Positions 25,431 through 37,719 are shown, counted from the stretch's first letter. The stretch: DNA of 64,000 bases from Apostichopus japonicus (GCF_037975245.1 NC_092569.1:10215001-10279000), one strand, 5' to 3'. The notes: generated from the letters alone by a model not told the origin. A program made the numbers and translations.

Positions 25431-25814
25431 GGGTCATCCCGTGTCAAATCAAGGATGGCTGTTGCTGCACCCTCTCCAAAACTTCCCATTTTTTTGGTAT
25501 GATTGAACCACTATAAAACAAGCATTTTCTAAAAAATTCACTTGCATTGCTTTACAATTGGCCGATTTATCACACTTTGAAATTCCGCAATTTGTCGCCA
25601 CCATGACATTTTGGCATTTTCTTGACTTTTGAGTTGTGCAACTCTAAAGTTGCTATTTCATGCTGCGATTCAGCATGAGGTAGGGGTTTTTATGCCAACT
25701 TTTTACTAAAGTAACCATATTAGAGCTGTCAAGGTTTCATACTTTGTCGGAATTTTTCAAAGATGTCGAACTACAACATACTCCATAATTTGGTGATTTG
25801 ATATGGAATGACCC
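25431..25814. mobile_element. 384-bp TIR element (MITE-like)
   Basis: Ends are inverted repeats: GGGTCATCCCGTGTCAAATC on the left and, in reverse complement, GGGTCATTCCATATCAAATC on the right. The element is flanked by CTAT on both sides. Copy 1 preserves the empty site near 10664 (CTCCCTGTGCTAAAAT), which supports insertion with a 4-bp target duplication. There is no coding capacity. The superfamily is not assigned. Confidence 0.75.
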
Positions 25815-26002
25815 CTATGCTAAAGTATTTTGCTCTAGTTATGGATTCGTCCCCGTTTTTCGCGTAGTGGCGAACGTGCACTTTTTGGCGAAATTTAGTT
25901 AAATATTATTCTTACCTATTTCGAGGGTAAAGAATCGGTTGAGCCGTTTAGAAGTTCTAAAACTGTCTAGTTATTTCTGACTGTTTTTTGGCGAATGTCC
26001 AC

Positions 26003-26332
26003 CTAAGGCCCACTCTCGTTTTCACATACTGATGAATACTTATAGTCATTATAACCTCTCAGTGAAACAATTTGTCTAAGGTCCATGCGTTTTTGAAATA
26101 CGACGAATGTTACCCTTTGGAACAAGCCGAGCATAACAACCATGTCATGCTTATTTGAGAACCAACTAACTACCATTCGAAAACACCCAAGATTATTGGA
26201 AGGTAATATCTTTATAATTTCCACCTGGTAATTTAATTGATTAATGCAGCATTTCATACACAATAGCATAACTCGTGAAAACAGAATGGCCAGTGGGCCA
26301 ACAATAAGATACCTGAAGAGTGGCCTAGTCAC
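26003..26332 (-). other. Unrecognised open frame in a copy 2-specific interval
   Basis: A 109-codon frame within 25.84-27.9 kb, a stretch with no counterpart in copies 1 and 3. It has hydrophobic patches but no family signature. It may be part of the inserted LINE-containing DNA or a chance frame. Confidence 0.15.
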
Positions 26333-26989
26333 ATGATTGTAGTTTATTCGATGCTTGTATCTGTTTCCTGTTTCCTTTTCAATATCAATGTTAAGAATCC
26401 AATGAACAAATACCAGTGTTATGACAAATTAAATCATGCAAGCACCAGGTCATTTCCACTTTAGACTTCCTCAAGTCGTCAGTTTCATATATAACGAAAC
26501 GTTCAAAATATAACATCTCCCTTAAAAAAGTACGGTTTCTCTTAGCTGTTGGCGGCTTTGCACATCACGAGCATTACTCTGGCTATGTAATACCCTAGTT
26601 ACATAGTTGAAGGTCACATACTTTTACATGAAACTTTGGGAGGTACTAGCATAGTTTATTCTTGAGTAGTTAAGGACGAGGAGGGGCAAGGGTGGGGGCG
26701 GCGTTTAGACAGCATTACTAGAAAATGTGTATAGCAACCTTCATATTTGCCCTTCCAGAACAGAAATTGCAAGCCACTCGAAGAATCCATGTCTCGCATA
26801 TATAGTTAAGGTAAGCTGCACTTTAGGTAAGCTCTCATTCTTTTTTATCATGAGTTAATAAGAATTGTTACCAACAGCCTCTTACTTGAAAAACGGGACC
26901 AGGTATGTTTATGTAGGTACAATGTAATAAACTCTTAGCAATATGTTAGAAATATGATAGGAGAATGTTAGTTTGTCTGTGAGCACCAA

Positions 26990-27420
26990 GGTACATGTTT
27001 TCAGACACACGTTCAACGGTCGAGTTATCAATAACAAGGTTTTCCAACTTTATTTTCATGAGAACGATTTATAAATATTTTGATATCTTTTGTATGAAAG
27101 CTTCGAAATTTTGCATGATATACCAGAATCATCGGCATACTTCTTGATTACAGAACAATTGGATTTCGACTGTATCTCATCAGTATACATCATTAAAAGT
27201 AACGCCGGTAGCGGACCTTCCTGTGGAGCACCAATTTTAATATATCTGAATTATCTGAAAGACCTTTCTCTATTTAAATTTGTCTCAACCACATCTGTAT
27301 AAAATGATTTCAGAGTGCTACGAAGCAACATGGTGCAGTCCTTTTGAACTTGCCTATCAACTTTCCTAGCAGATGGCACGGCATCATTATACTCAAACGT
27401 TCATATTGATCGTATCAACA
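26990..27420 (-). pseudogene. Non-LTR retrotransposon (LINE) RT fragment
   Basis: On the minus strand one frame reads GAPQEGPLPALLLMMYTDEI and soon after KKYADDSG. These are reverse transcriptase motif B (usually GVPQGS.LSP.L) and motif C (YADD) of Jockey/CR1-type LINEs, in the right order and spacing. YADD lies at about 27129-27143. Upstream RT motifs can only be read with stops and frame changes, and no endonuclease is seen. It is a short, decayed fragment inserted in duplication copy 2. Confidence 0.55.
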
Positions 27421-28455
27421 ACAACTACGTAGGTTGTAGGGAATTATTAATTGTACGTTACTTTTATTAAACTATGTTAACCGTCAGCTTGTTCCATTTG
27501 GAATTGCCTATGTAGCCTTTCCAGCCTTGAAGTGAAGTGGTTGTAAATATACCATCATTACAAATATTATTTAGTTAATGAAGGCCTATAATCATTATCT
27601 ATTATGAATAGAGAGTTACATTGAGCATACATGAACAACAAAGCAACAAAAAGCGCCGCTTTGTTTCGTGTGAATGGTTGAAGCATTGAGAGAGGAGGGG
27701 CTACCATTTTGTCGAAAGTGTGATTCCACATTTCCAGTGCGCTCTGTGCTCAATTCATGGAATGAGATTAAACATATGTAATACACATTAACTACTATTG
27801 CATAACATTTTTAATTTTAAAGCTGAAAAGTATTCGCAAATTAAAGTACATTAAACAAGTAATCTGAGAAGTACAACATTAATAACTTCAGCCTTTGTCA
27901 TTTTGTGAGTTATCTCTATTATATTACATCGAATTCCCTGATAGCTACAGGTTGTGTTCTAAGTGTTCTATCACAGTCTTTATCATAGACTGTACGCTAA
28001 ACTTAGAATGATACCACACAAACGTGTAATTTAAACGAATGAGAACTTTCCTTACATATTTTTTTAGTAGTTTTCTCATCATTTTAGAGGCATTCATTGG
28101 TAGTATATTTGGTTATATGATGTAATAAAATTACTTTATATTAAATATCATATAAGTATGTTACCTAAATGAATGTCATATGAGGATGGTTCATGTTCCA
28201 TGATGTATTTTATATTGCTGCTCACAGAATTTTTCTTCCCATTAGTATTGAACATCGTCGAACAGTTTACAGTATACAGCATCGTACAAGTGAACTCAAG
28301 TGTAACATATCCAACTGATCTCATTGGAATGAATGCTGTTATAAAGAATCTTACAATTATCAAAAATTAAAATACTTAATAGAAACTAAGAATATTGGAG
28401 GTGAACCGAAGCAACGAGTTACTTGAATTAGGTTATATTTTAAAAGTGCACTTAC

Positions 28456-28689
28456 TACAACATTCCAGATTCCCCAGTGACCATAATAGAAACCGCGGGG
28501 CTGCAAAACAATTATTATGGGAGGGGTGACAACAATTTGAGCACAGCCACAAGCAATAATTAAGCTTCCAATGGCACGGCGAGGTCCTGATCATTTAAGG
28601 TTACCAACATTTCGAGGGAACTGCTGTTGTGTCATGACAACAGGTTGAAGATTGAATGGAAAGCCTCGTTTATTGGGTAATTGAGCCAT
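28456..28689 (-). pseudogene. MS4A-like copy 2, N-terminal and TM1 exon with stop
   Basis: ATG at 28689 begins MAQLPNKRGFPFNLQPVV, close to copy 1. An in-frame TGA follows LK, immediately before the hydrophobic TM1 (RAIGSLIIACGCAQIVV), and the exon ends YYGHWGIWNV before GTAAGT. Compared with copy 1 this exon has a longer extracellular loop. Apart from the TGA the frame is well preserved. This stop and the TAG in TM4 make the copy a probable pseudogene. Confidence 0.65.
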
Positions 28690-28954
28690 GTTCGTAGTTC
28701 AACCGTTCTATGTAAGAAAGATAATGGGTCACTGAATCAAATTTTGTAAAATCATGGACATTTAAAAGTAATTGGTCGTACATGTTTAACTTTCAATGTA
28801 TGTCTAAACACATCAAATATAGCTTACGCTTATTAATACTACAGTACTGAAACGTGGGCACAGTTTCCACAAGGATTCGACTGGCCACCGTTCCCTGCAT
28901 GAGAGTGAGGTAATACTTATGCTGACATTCATACTGCAATATATTGTATTGTGT

Positions 28955-28956
28955 TT

Positions 28957-29038
<82 letters not shown>
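28955..29038. repeat. (TA)n microsatellite
   Basis: Pure TA/TATG tract interrupting the copy 2 equivalent of the putative 5' hydrophobic exon. Confidence 0.9.
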
Positions 29039-29039
<1 letters not shown>

Positions 29040-29318
29040 TCGCGGGGATAAACTACTGTTGATGGCTGCACCGGTGTCGATCATTGCTTGTGTTATACCC
29101 CGAGTACTTTATCCTGCGATAAACGCATGTTAGACCGTTGATTAACCCATCATTAGTATACTCTACGCTGTCATCGAAGACCATCAAAACAGTACAGTTT
29201 TGATTTCACGGCGTAATCTAATACTTAAATACTGTATATTTTAACGATGTATATAATTTGCACCTTTTCAGCAAGTTCTGAAAAGCGGGAAAGCTATTTC
29301 AGATTTTTGAACTTGAAT

Positions 29319-29385
29319 TTAAAGTATCTGAACTAGAATTTAAAGTATCTGAACTAGAATTTAAAGTATCTGAACTAGAATTTTC
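29319..29385. repeat. Short tandem repeat, about 22-bp unit
   Basis: Three to four nearly identical units of AAAGTATCTGAACTAGAATTT. Copies 1 and 3 have one unit at the matching place (near 12060 and 41925), so the expansion is specific to copy 2. Confidence 0.8.
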
Positions 29386-30441
29386 AGATATCTCCAATTC
29401 AATTTCAGATTTCTCAAATCCATGTAAAATTTCTCGAACTTATTTCAATACATCAAAGTCAATTTAAGAAAACTGAATAGAAATTTAGATAGCTCGAATG
29501 CACCGTGACATTCTCCCATTCAATTTGATATATCTGATATAACTCACAGTTTTCGATACTTGGTTTGCATAAGCCTGAGATCCATTAGGTTTACATTTAA
29601 AGAAAGGTTTGACTGAACCTGTGAACTATTTGGATTAAAGTGAGCACAGCACTGTCCATCCAAACATAGGTGACAGTGCTACAACTGACAATCAGTTTGT
29701 CAAACGCGCGTTATGGCCTAAATGCTGATGTCTTTGTACGTTGACCATTGAACTATAACTTTTCCACCTTGTCAATAACGGAGGCGTTCGTTCAATAGCC
29801 AAGCATGGGCCAAATACCTTTCTAATGCACAACTTTGCGCAGAATATACCTTGGTCAATTTTTATCAGGCGCAATATAGAACTATTTATTCCCTCTTTGA
29901 ATTTCATCCTTTAATTTCATCCTTTAATTTCATCTGTTCATTTCATCTGTTGATCATAAGTAATGCATATATTTCATATTGGATTATTGTTCATTTAACA
30001 TGGAGTGTTCCTTACAAAACAGGCTGTACACTTAATTTGCTGCTAGTAAATATCCTTTAAGTAACTTGGTAAGTTGTTAAACAGTCATTCCACATTTTCA
30101 AGTAAAACTCCCCCTGTGATATTTGTTCAAGGAGTTGCAGATCGACTCCTGTATTATTGTTTCTTTTAATTCAACATTTAGATCGTATTACATGTTTGAC
30201 GATCGACATACTTGTATTGTGTTTTGCTCCTTTTGATCAAAACTGTAAGAACTTAACCCAACGACCCAAGTGTATACATGTCCGCAACTGGTCACTGGAA
30301 CAACAATACAGATCATTTTCAAGACCCTGAAGCAGTTGATTGTCGCTTCCAGAAACCCATGAACATTGTTTTAGTAATCGACGTTTGAAGGATTGGTAAG
30401 CCAGTTTAGGGTTACAATTAAGTGTTCTTATTGCCCAATTG

Positions 30442-30725
30442 ACTCCTAACACTCCTAATATCATTCAAGTTCCTAAACTTTTTGCCCAATTTATAAATAC
30501 CACTTTATGTAAGGTATATACGAGAGGGTACAGCAATGGTGGGTAGGAGTTCCTAACTTCTGTTACAGTTATTTTCCCTTCAACGATGGTCTTTCTTCGA
30601 TGGTGATAGGTCAATGTCATCAGTTCTTGATTTTCGTTAAAATTTCTCTTTGTCTTCTTTATCTTTTGCAACCTCCAACTGAAAGTAGGAAAATCAAACT
30701 TCCCATAAACTGTACGTTATACTTT
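30442..30725. repeat. 284-bp direct terminal repeat, left
   Basis: By eye identical to 32150-32433 over all 284 bases. Starts ACTCCTAACACTCC, ends ACGTTATACTTT. The termini are not the TG...CA of a standard LTR. Confidence 0.85.
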
Positions 30726-31682
30726 CTATTTTAGCTCAAAGTGTAAAACCTCCACGTAACTGGAGATTATAGAACGTCTGGCATGACATTCCTAGAGACA
30801 AACTACATCACAATATTCCAAATTGACATGGCTGCATGAGTTTACTAATATTTAACAAGACACAATTCAGGCAATGGTTCCAAAGTCAAATGAAATTATT
30901 AATTGTTTTGCTGAATAGGGCATGGACACAAGTATCATAGATATCACTCTTCTAGTTGAAATACTATACAAATATAAATACTACCGATATATACCTTCAT
31001 AACCAATATAGCTAAATCTTGCTTGCGGCTGCAAAGATACAGTACTGACATTTCAACTTGTTTTATATTAATCCATGCTAATTAGGCCTAATCATTGGAT
31101 CTGCGCTAGAAACGATATGAATAATCCAGTACCCATGATCTACCAATAATGATATAAATCCAACACACAATTAGATTATAATGCTACCACTTATGAATAA
31201 TTAATGCGATGATATAATTCCCTACTGTATATAGAACCCTGCATACTGTCATATATTTACACCAAATACAAAGCAACTAATGCTGACAAAGATACTGCGT
31301 ACACATTTTTCTTTGGCAAACAGTCCGTTGGACAAGGCCGCATTTGAACTTCGTATACGGGGAAGTGACTAGAGGTACATAGACAGTGGGGTGGAGTCAG
31401 CTCATGTCGTAATTGGTCAGTAAATCGAGTATAGGTTTCTACACAGTTATACGGGGTCAGTTGTTATTCTTCCTGAAGGTTCCAATTGGGTTACATTCTT
31501 CGAAGTCATTATTATAAAGACAGATATGTAATACCAGGTCTACAGAACTGAATAAACAATTGGCCTGAAACAAGTTTCCATCATATAAATTACCTAATAC
31601 ACCTAATTTAAAGTTGCATTGTTAAAGAAAATTCATTACCTCTGAGAAAATATCATCATGTTGCAATAAGAGACTTTCATAC

Positions 31683-31775
31683 CTCATTTACAGGAATATA
31701 TTGAAATATTTCAACCTTTCCCCTTTCATAATTTCCAAGAACTTTCTTAACTGGCTCTATCAAGTTCAATTGCTT
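31683..31775 (-). CDS. 93-bp exon with intact borders
   Basis: Acceptor CTTTTGTATTTCAG, 31 codons ending FQYIPVNE, donor GTATGA. It matches the exon at 1247-1339, where the donor is lost. Substitutions between the two include several amino-acid changes, so purifying selection is not evident. The neighbouring finger-like exon of the first copy is absent here, leaving this as an isolated exon within the direct-repeat element. Confidence 0.45.
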
Positions 31776-32075
31776 CTGAAATACAAAAGTTGTCAAAAGT
31801 AATCAGTTTGATTTCCTGCGGTAAATAAATCAACGTCTGCCAGTAAATCACTCTAACGGGATTTTGGCATGTGATATATTTCGTACCACTTTTAATATGT
31901 ATGAATGTATGTATGTACTTTAGATCCCCCTGCAAGCAGGAACTCGCAAATAAGCCTCTTTGACTTATCAAAGCCGAAGCTGACCGAAGTCAGTCTCTTA
32001 CATTCACATTTAACGTCCAGTATTATGAATTGTTAATTGTCAGCAACTATGTAACTGGACAACATACAATAATCT

Positions 32076-32142
32076 GGGAGTGACTCGAACCGGGCACCTT
32101 ATGATTGAAAGTAACCGGCGTTAGCAACTGAGCTAACACTCC
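32076..32142 (-). repeat. tRNA-derived SINE head, inverted copy
   Basis: Reverse-strand counterpart of 879-945 with box A (TTAGCTCAGTTGC) and box B (GGTTCGAGTC). It sits eight bases from the inner edge of the right 284-bp repeat, about where a primer-binding site would be in an LTR element. Confidence 0.55.
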
Positions 32143-32149
32143 TGATATC

Positions 32150-32433
32150 ACTCCTAACACTCCTAATATCATTCAAGTTCCTAAACTTTTTGCCCAATTT
32201 ATAAATACCACTTTATGTAAGGTATATACGAGAGGGTACAGCAATGGTGGGTAGGAGTTCCTAACTTCTGTTACAGTTATTTTCCCTTCAACGATGGTCT
32301 TTCTTCGATGGTGATAGGTCAATGTCATCAGTTCTTGATTTTCGTTAAAATTTCTCTTTGTCTTCTTTATCTTTTGCAACCTCCAACTGAAAGTAGGAAA
32401 ATCAAACTTCCCATAAACTGTACGTTATACTTT
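32150..32433. repeat. 284-bp direct terminal repeat, right
   Basis: Partner of 30442-30725, same orientation, apparently identical. Followed directly by duplication copy 3. Confidence 0.85.
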
Positions 32434-32838
32434 AAGTTATTGTTTTTCAAATGGTCACACGCTTCTCATACAGTGTTCGATGGATGTTGTAGGAATTTCC
32501 AATATGTTGGTCTTTACAAATTGGGTATACTAATGACATTTGATTAAAAAAGCCAAAAGCCCTCTTCACCCTCCCCATCCCCTATTTCGAATTACTGATT
32601 AAATTACTTAAAATACTGAGATTGTTGTTAATAAGCTAATAATATCAATTTTAGAAGAAAAGCATTAAAAATTTAAAACAAGTTGATTTATTGGCAAATT
32701 ATCAATTTAACATTAAGAAATTTACAGAGATTCACCCAAACATTAAATCTGAGCTCCGATTGACAAAAGGGTAATGCGAAATTTAAGATGTAATTATTAG
32801 CATGTTTCTTCTGTGTAAATGCGGACATTACGTTGTGC

Positions 32839-32940
32839 TTATATGTTAGGATGAGCAGTAGCGAAATCATTGGCTGAAGGGCCTTCATTAACACTGCCAA
32901 CGTTGAATGGAGCTGGTTGCATGGCCATATTAACTGCAAG
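32839..32940 (-). pseudogene. MS4A-like copy 3, C-terminal tail exon
   Basis: Same borders and length as copy 1 (TTACAG acceptor, TAA stop), reading LAVNMAMQPAPFNVGSVN... to TAHPNI. The PPSY of copy 2 has become GPSAN. The exon is open, but the rest of this gene copy is frameshifted in TM2 and TM4 and has lost its start, so it is treated as a pseudogene. Confidence 0.6.
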
Positions 32941-35900
32941 CTGTAAGAAAGGTACAGTTATTACATTACCATTATGGAAACAATCATTATTATACCCTAA
33001 ACAACTCAGATAAACAACAACAAACACGCACGCACACCATGGAGTTATAAATCTCATCCAGAATGTTGGGTATGTGATCAGTATGAGGTCATCACTCTTA
33101 CACGCAAAGTTTAAGGTACATGAAACTTGAATTTTAACGATCTCTTTTCTTATATTATGTTTTAATACACATTAAGAATACATTCACACAATTCATTCCT
33201 ACCTGGTATGAAACTTTCATATGATTTTGCACAATAGCCAAAAGATTTTTTAATTTTTCACCAAAGTTAAATTTGCGGTAATTTTGCTAAGCATTAAAGA
33301 CCAGACACCGGAATAAAACCGTGAATGAATACGGCCAGTTTTGATCCCTTGAGCTCCATTGGCCATGTGACCTTTTGTGTTTTACGTTACTTAATGTTTT
33401 GGTTATATGACCTCCAACGTTTGACCCTGGACGGTTTTCATACACATTTGATCTTTGGTCACGTGATCTTTGACATTAGTGCGTTATAAGTGTCTGATAC
33501 ACGTAATGGATTTGAGGGCTTCAGCAACTTTTGTCATTTTTGTATGCAACTATTATAGCCAAAATGGTTATTTTGTATTTGACATCTGACCTATTACTTT
33601 ATGACATCATAAGTCACATGACACGCTACTTCGGATGCAGAGATACATACCCGCAGCTGATGTTGTTGGGTTTACTGTTAAGGAGTATTTTACGAAACGC
33701 ATTTCGCATAAATTTTACCTACCGCCTCGTTTGATCTTTTGACTTTTTTCCATTAATTAATACACTCTACACATAAACCCTATGATACCCTTCTTGTTTT
33801 TTAAGGTTTGGGACACGTTGTAACTTTGGTATACGCATGCAATGACCACCATGTTGTTTTGGGATTATTTGATCTCTGAACGTTAACCCCATGAACGCTA
33901 ACCCCATGATGCATGATTAAGGAGTAGGCTGCGAAAAGCTATTTGGCTTTCTTGTTACACCCTATGATACCCCACATTAAGTCAGACTAATCTTCCAAGT
34001 TTCAGTAGAGTACCTCAAGGGGTGTGAGGCTGGCAGCAATTTTAGTACCAATATTTATACAGAATGGTCGATATAGTGCAATATCTCATCCCCAGTACAC
34101 TACGTGTAGGGATTGAGAAAAAAGGCGATACACGGATTAATGTATAATGTGCCCGTTTCTATATGCTTATTTTTGAACTGAAAACCCTTGCAACATGCTC
34201 TACTTTATTGGATAGTCATTGAAAATTGAAAAAGAACGCAAATCTTGCAAATTCCATCTCATCCTGGAGTTGCTGCATACATTTGTACAATACTGTCATC
34301 AATTTAACCATTGACATCAACTGATCTTGTATCATGAATTTTGTAGATCAAAACGCTATTTAGAGGCAAATTATGCAACGCAAAGGATTGGGTTAAGAGT
34401 TAAAGGGCTACTGGCCTTTAACAGAATGGCGTGAATCGTCACAACAAATGCAACATCACATGAACAACACAGGAAAATCCCCAGCTTGCTGCTCATCGGT
34501 GTTGAGGTTTGGCAGATGTTAACAACAAAATTGTTAAACAAAATTGCAGCTATATAGTATATATCTTGTATAGTACTCTGTTTTTGATGTCATCTTCATA
34601 TTTGCAACTGTTATTATCGTAGTATTTACCTTTACACCACACAAAAACTTCAGATTTTTAACATCTGGTCTATGAATATTAGGTGATGACTTTAACGGTA
34701 ATAGAGCAGAAATATAAATGCATATACACCCACAAAGTGTGACGTTTGGGTACATTCTAATTTAAGAGTTCACGATGTAGTGTTGGCGATACGTTATACT
34801 TTGAAAATTTACACTGTTCAAATACCCTACACGAAAACCTCTTCACTGACTGGTACTTCTCTACTATGCTGTGTGTACATACTGATGGAGTGAAGAAAAC
34901 TCTAAAGAACAGCAGCAAATTTTAAACGGGGAAAAACATCGTTCAAAACTGGAAATTCGCGTTGGCCTACAGACTGATAGTTTGGCTTCCACGCTCAGTT
35001 TTACAAGTCTAGCTTAAAATAGTGTTTTGATACAAAATACCTCCAAATATGTACAAATTCAAGTTTCACGGTTGTTGCAGTGGTAGATTCAATTAACAGT
35101 CAGACATTAAAGTATAAATGGCATCCGGTATCGATTTTAAGCCGTACAGCTGCATCGTTATGACGGTAGGTGGGATTACATTACATGTTTGATTGATCAA
35201 CGGATGAATACACTGTTGTAACACGTCAGTTGTATTCTGGGTGCACATATATGGAGTGTACATATATGCAAGGCCAAACGACATGTACAGCTTGCATTAA
35301 CTGTTCATAATTTCATTTGTAGTACTTACAGGACAGCAGGAACATAACCCCTATCTTTTTTATAATGCTCAGAAAGGGTCGAAAATAGAACTTTGACCTT
35401 ATTACGTAATTACTCTTGTAACGACACTGGGCTGGCTCACAAGCTCCATAAGAATGAAGTTTCAGCACAAAACAGCACACCCGCAAACTTCAGAGAACCA
35501 AGCAAAAACAGCTCTCTTCCAACAGGTGATAACAGAAAAGTTGCTGAAAGGATGCTGCCAAAATTCCATTAAATTATCAATCAATCAACAAAGATGTAGA
35601 AACGTTAAATACTTTGGGCATTACGTAGTACAACAATTTTATCATAATCGATAAATGTTGCATGGAAATCGGTTTGACAACTACTGGCAGGGAAAAGTAG
35701 TAACTAAATGACATCACTACTTGTGTTCTGACTCTGCACTATAGGACTCCGGTCCGACGAACAAGCCGTGCGTATGTGCTACGTACATTATGTGTATAGT
35801 GTATAGCCTATACTCTATTTATGTATACACTCTAAGTGACGACGAAGTTATAATAACAACCGTCTTGCAAATCAGAATCCAACTGTTGAGAAGGACACCA

Positions 35901-36439
35901 ACTCAGTGCTGAAACTCGTGGGGTGGGTGGGTGCAGAGGAGATTAAAGAGGAGATTGGAAGGAGATATGGAAGATTCGACTATATATGTTTAAACCAGAG
36001 ACAAGCGAATTGAGGATGTGTCTGGTTTGGATAATGACGAAAAATAAGGAACGCTCCTCAAAGGAACAGACTGACAAGTAAGTGTGGTCTAGGCAAAACT
36101 AAATTAGTGAGCTAGATATAATATCGACAATAGGAGAACGGTAATCAGTGGTAATCGGACTTCGCAAAGGATGCTAGGGCATAATATCGTGTATGTACAG
36201 TTAATTTTCTCAAAATGTTAGCATCTTAGGTACGTTACATTCTGAGCTGGGAAGTAGTTCCCCTGTGATGTCAATTCAAGGAGAGAGAAGGGCTTATAAA
36301 TAATTGATTAAAAACGTTACTCGGTAACCTTGAGTTCTCCTTATTGACATTTTTTGTTCGTGGCATAAACATGAATTTAGTGCCGCAAGTTTAAGGGAAA
36401 TCGATACCATGTCACTTGGCATTTGGGTTGGAAACTTAC

Positions 36440-36554
36440 CCCTTGACACGGTACTTCACCTGAGAGAGCATTAGATGTTACGCTTGATTATGCAAAACAA
36501 GAGTTGAAATCCAGAAGAAATCCACATTTTGTGGTGCAAGTGGCGTTGAATATC
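36440..36554 (-). pseudogene. MS4A-like copy 3, TM4 exon (disrupted)
   Basis: Retains the acceptor, the FQLLFCII stretch and the GTAAG donor. The conserved GASFTC region is replaced by unrelated sequence containing TAA, and the length is 115 bp against 126 bp. The lesion differs from those of copies 1 and 2, so the TM4 exons decayed independently after duplication. Confidence 0.6.
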
Positions 36555-37058
36555 CTAGTAACATTGATAAACGAAAAGAAAAATATGAACTACTGGGCAT
36601 GAATCAAACTGAATACGGTTGTATCTATGTAATCAACAGTTTCATCAGAAATTACACGGCAGACATATTTTGTTATTAATTAACTTTTACAATACAAACG
36701 CCCGTGTTTTAGTTTAAGCATTGACTGTAACGTAATGCCTCATAAATATACTTCATATCAACTTTGGAACGTCTTATGACGATGTTTTACCTTTATTTAG
36801 GTTAAGAGTAATATGAACAATAAATACTATTTCGTTAGTATTGAACCATATTGATCTGACATATTCTCATGCAAGAATGAACACAACTTTCTCTTTTCTT
36901 ATAAAATGAGACGATGGCGTATTGGAGGATCACTATATACACTGTATACTACACCTCTTGCAAAATGATGTCGATGACAACCTTTGTTTAAAAGATAATA
37001 TAATGTTCCTGTGAGTTTAATTGGTTTGAATAATATTTTGTAATTAACTGGTCCTTAC

Positions 37059-37151
37059 GTTTACAGGTTGGTTAGCTAGATGCAAATGAAATATACAGCA
37101 AAACGCACATAGTAGTGTTGCAATGGTGTCAAAAACCATATAAGTGTTGAC
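37059..37151 (-). CDS. MS4A-like copy 3, TM3 exon
   Basis: Intact 31-codon exon, acceptor TTTTCACAG and donor GTAAGG. It begins VNTYMVFDTIATLLCAFC and is hydrophobic throughout its first two thirds. It sits between the TM2 and TM4 exons as in the other copies. Confidence 0.55.
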
Positions 37152-37664
37152 CTGTGAAAAGTAAAATAATATATGTTAAAGACAATAATGATATCTATGA
37201 TCTAAGATACGTATTGCAGTTTGCTCTGATAACTGATGATGTTTCAGATTTATCTATTGGATGCGACATAATCACGATTAATCAAAATAAGAAGTTATGA
37301 AGGAAACATTAAAATGTTTGTGCGGTGGGCTTTATACCAACTTTGATATGTGTTTGCTATGGGAAGTGAGTGTAGAGTTTAAATTATTTATTCTTCCTCC
37401 GCAATTGACGTCCATGAAATTAATTAAATCTTTAAAGAAAGTATGGCTGAATCTTCACACAGTTTCATTGTATCATATACCTCTACATATTGTACTGTGC
37501 AACCATGCATATGGTATTAAAAGCCATCGTAATATCTAAGCGGAAACGTCATAGAAGAAATACATCATCCACGACCGTATTGGTGTAACGCAGTCATGTA
37601 ATGCTAATGAAATAATGACCACATCTGGTAGCAATTTTCGTTTTGTTTTAAGGTGACCACTTAC

Positions 37665-37719
37665 CATGCATTCATCTCGTGAACTGGCAAGTTCAAAAAA
37701 GTCCTGTTATTATGGCGAA
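37665..37719 (-). pseudogene. MS4A-like copy 3, TM2 exon (1-bp insertion)
   Basis: 55 bp instead of the 54 bp of copies 1 and 2. The frame FAIITGLF is followed by TGA because of one extra base in a T-run. Borders are kept. A homopolymer error in the assembly could mimic this lesion. Confidence 0.65.

Larger units (their letters stand above)
19815..30441. repeat. Segmental duplication, copy 2 (older)
   Basis: Collinear with copies 1 and 3 but more diverged, with copy-specific insertions: SINE with TA tail (24.08-24.37 kb), 384-bp TIR element (25.43 kb), LINE fragment (27 kb), TA tract (28.96 kb). It ends exactly where the direct-repeat element at 30442 begins; the flanking ...TTGCCCAATTGACT matches copies 1 and 3 across that point. 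Confidence 0.75.
30442..32433 (-). mobile_element. LTR-like composite element with SINE and exon
   Basis: A 1992-bp unit framed by identical 284-bp direct repeats. On the minus strand it reads repeat, tRNA-like head (32142-32076), a spliced-looking 93-bp exon (31775-31683), AT-rich DNA, repeat. It contains no reverse transcriptase or integrase. It separates duplication copies 2 and 3 exactly. It could be a non-autonomous LTR-type or Penelope-type element that captured gene DNA, or a local duplication of 284 bp; the lack of TG/CA ends and of a clear target duplication leaves this open. Confidence 0.5.

Noticed and set aside
30442-32433. Classical LTR retrotransposon or endogenous retrovirus
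   Set aside because: No gag, RT or integrase, and termini are not TG...CA. Kept only as an LTR-like composite unit.
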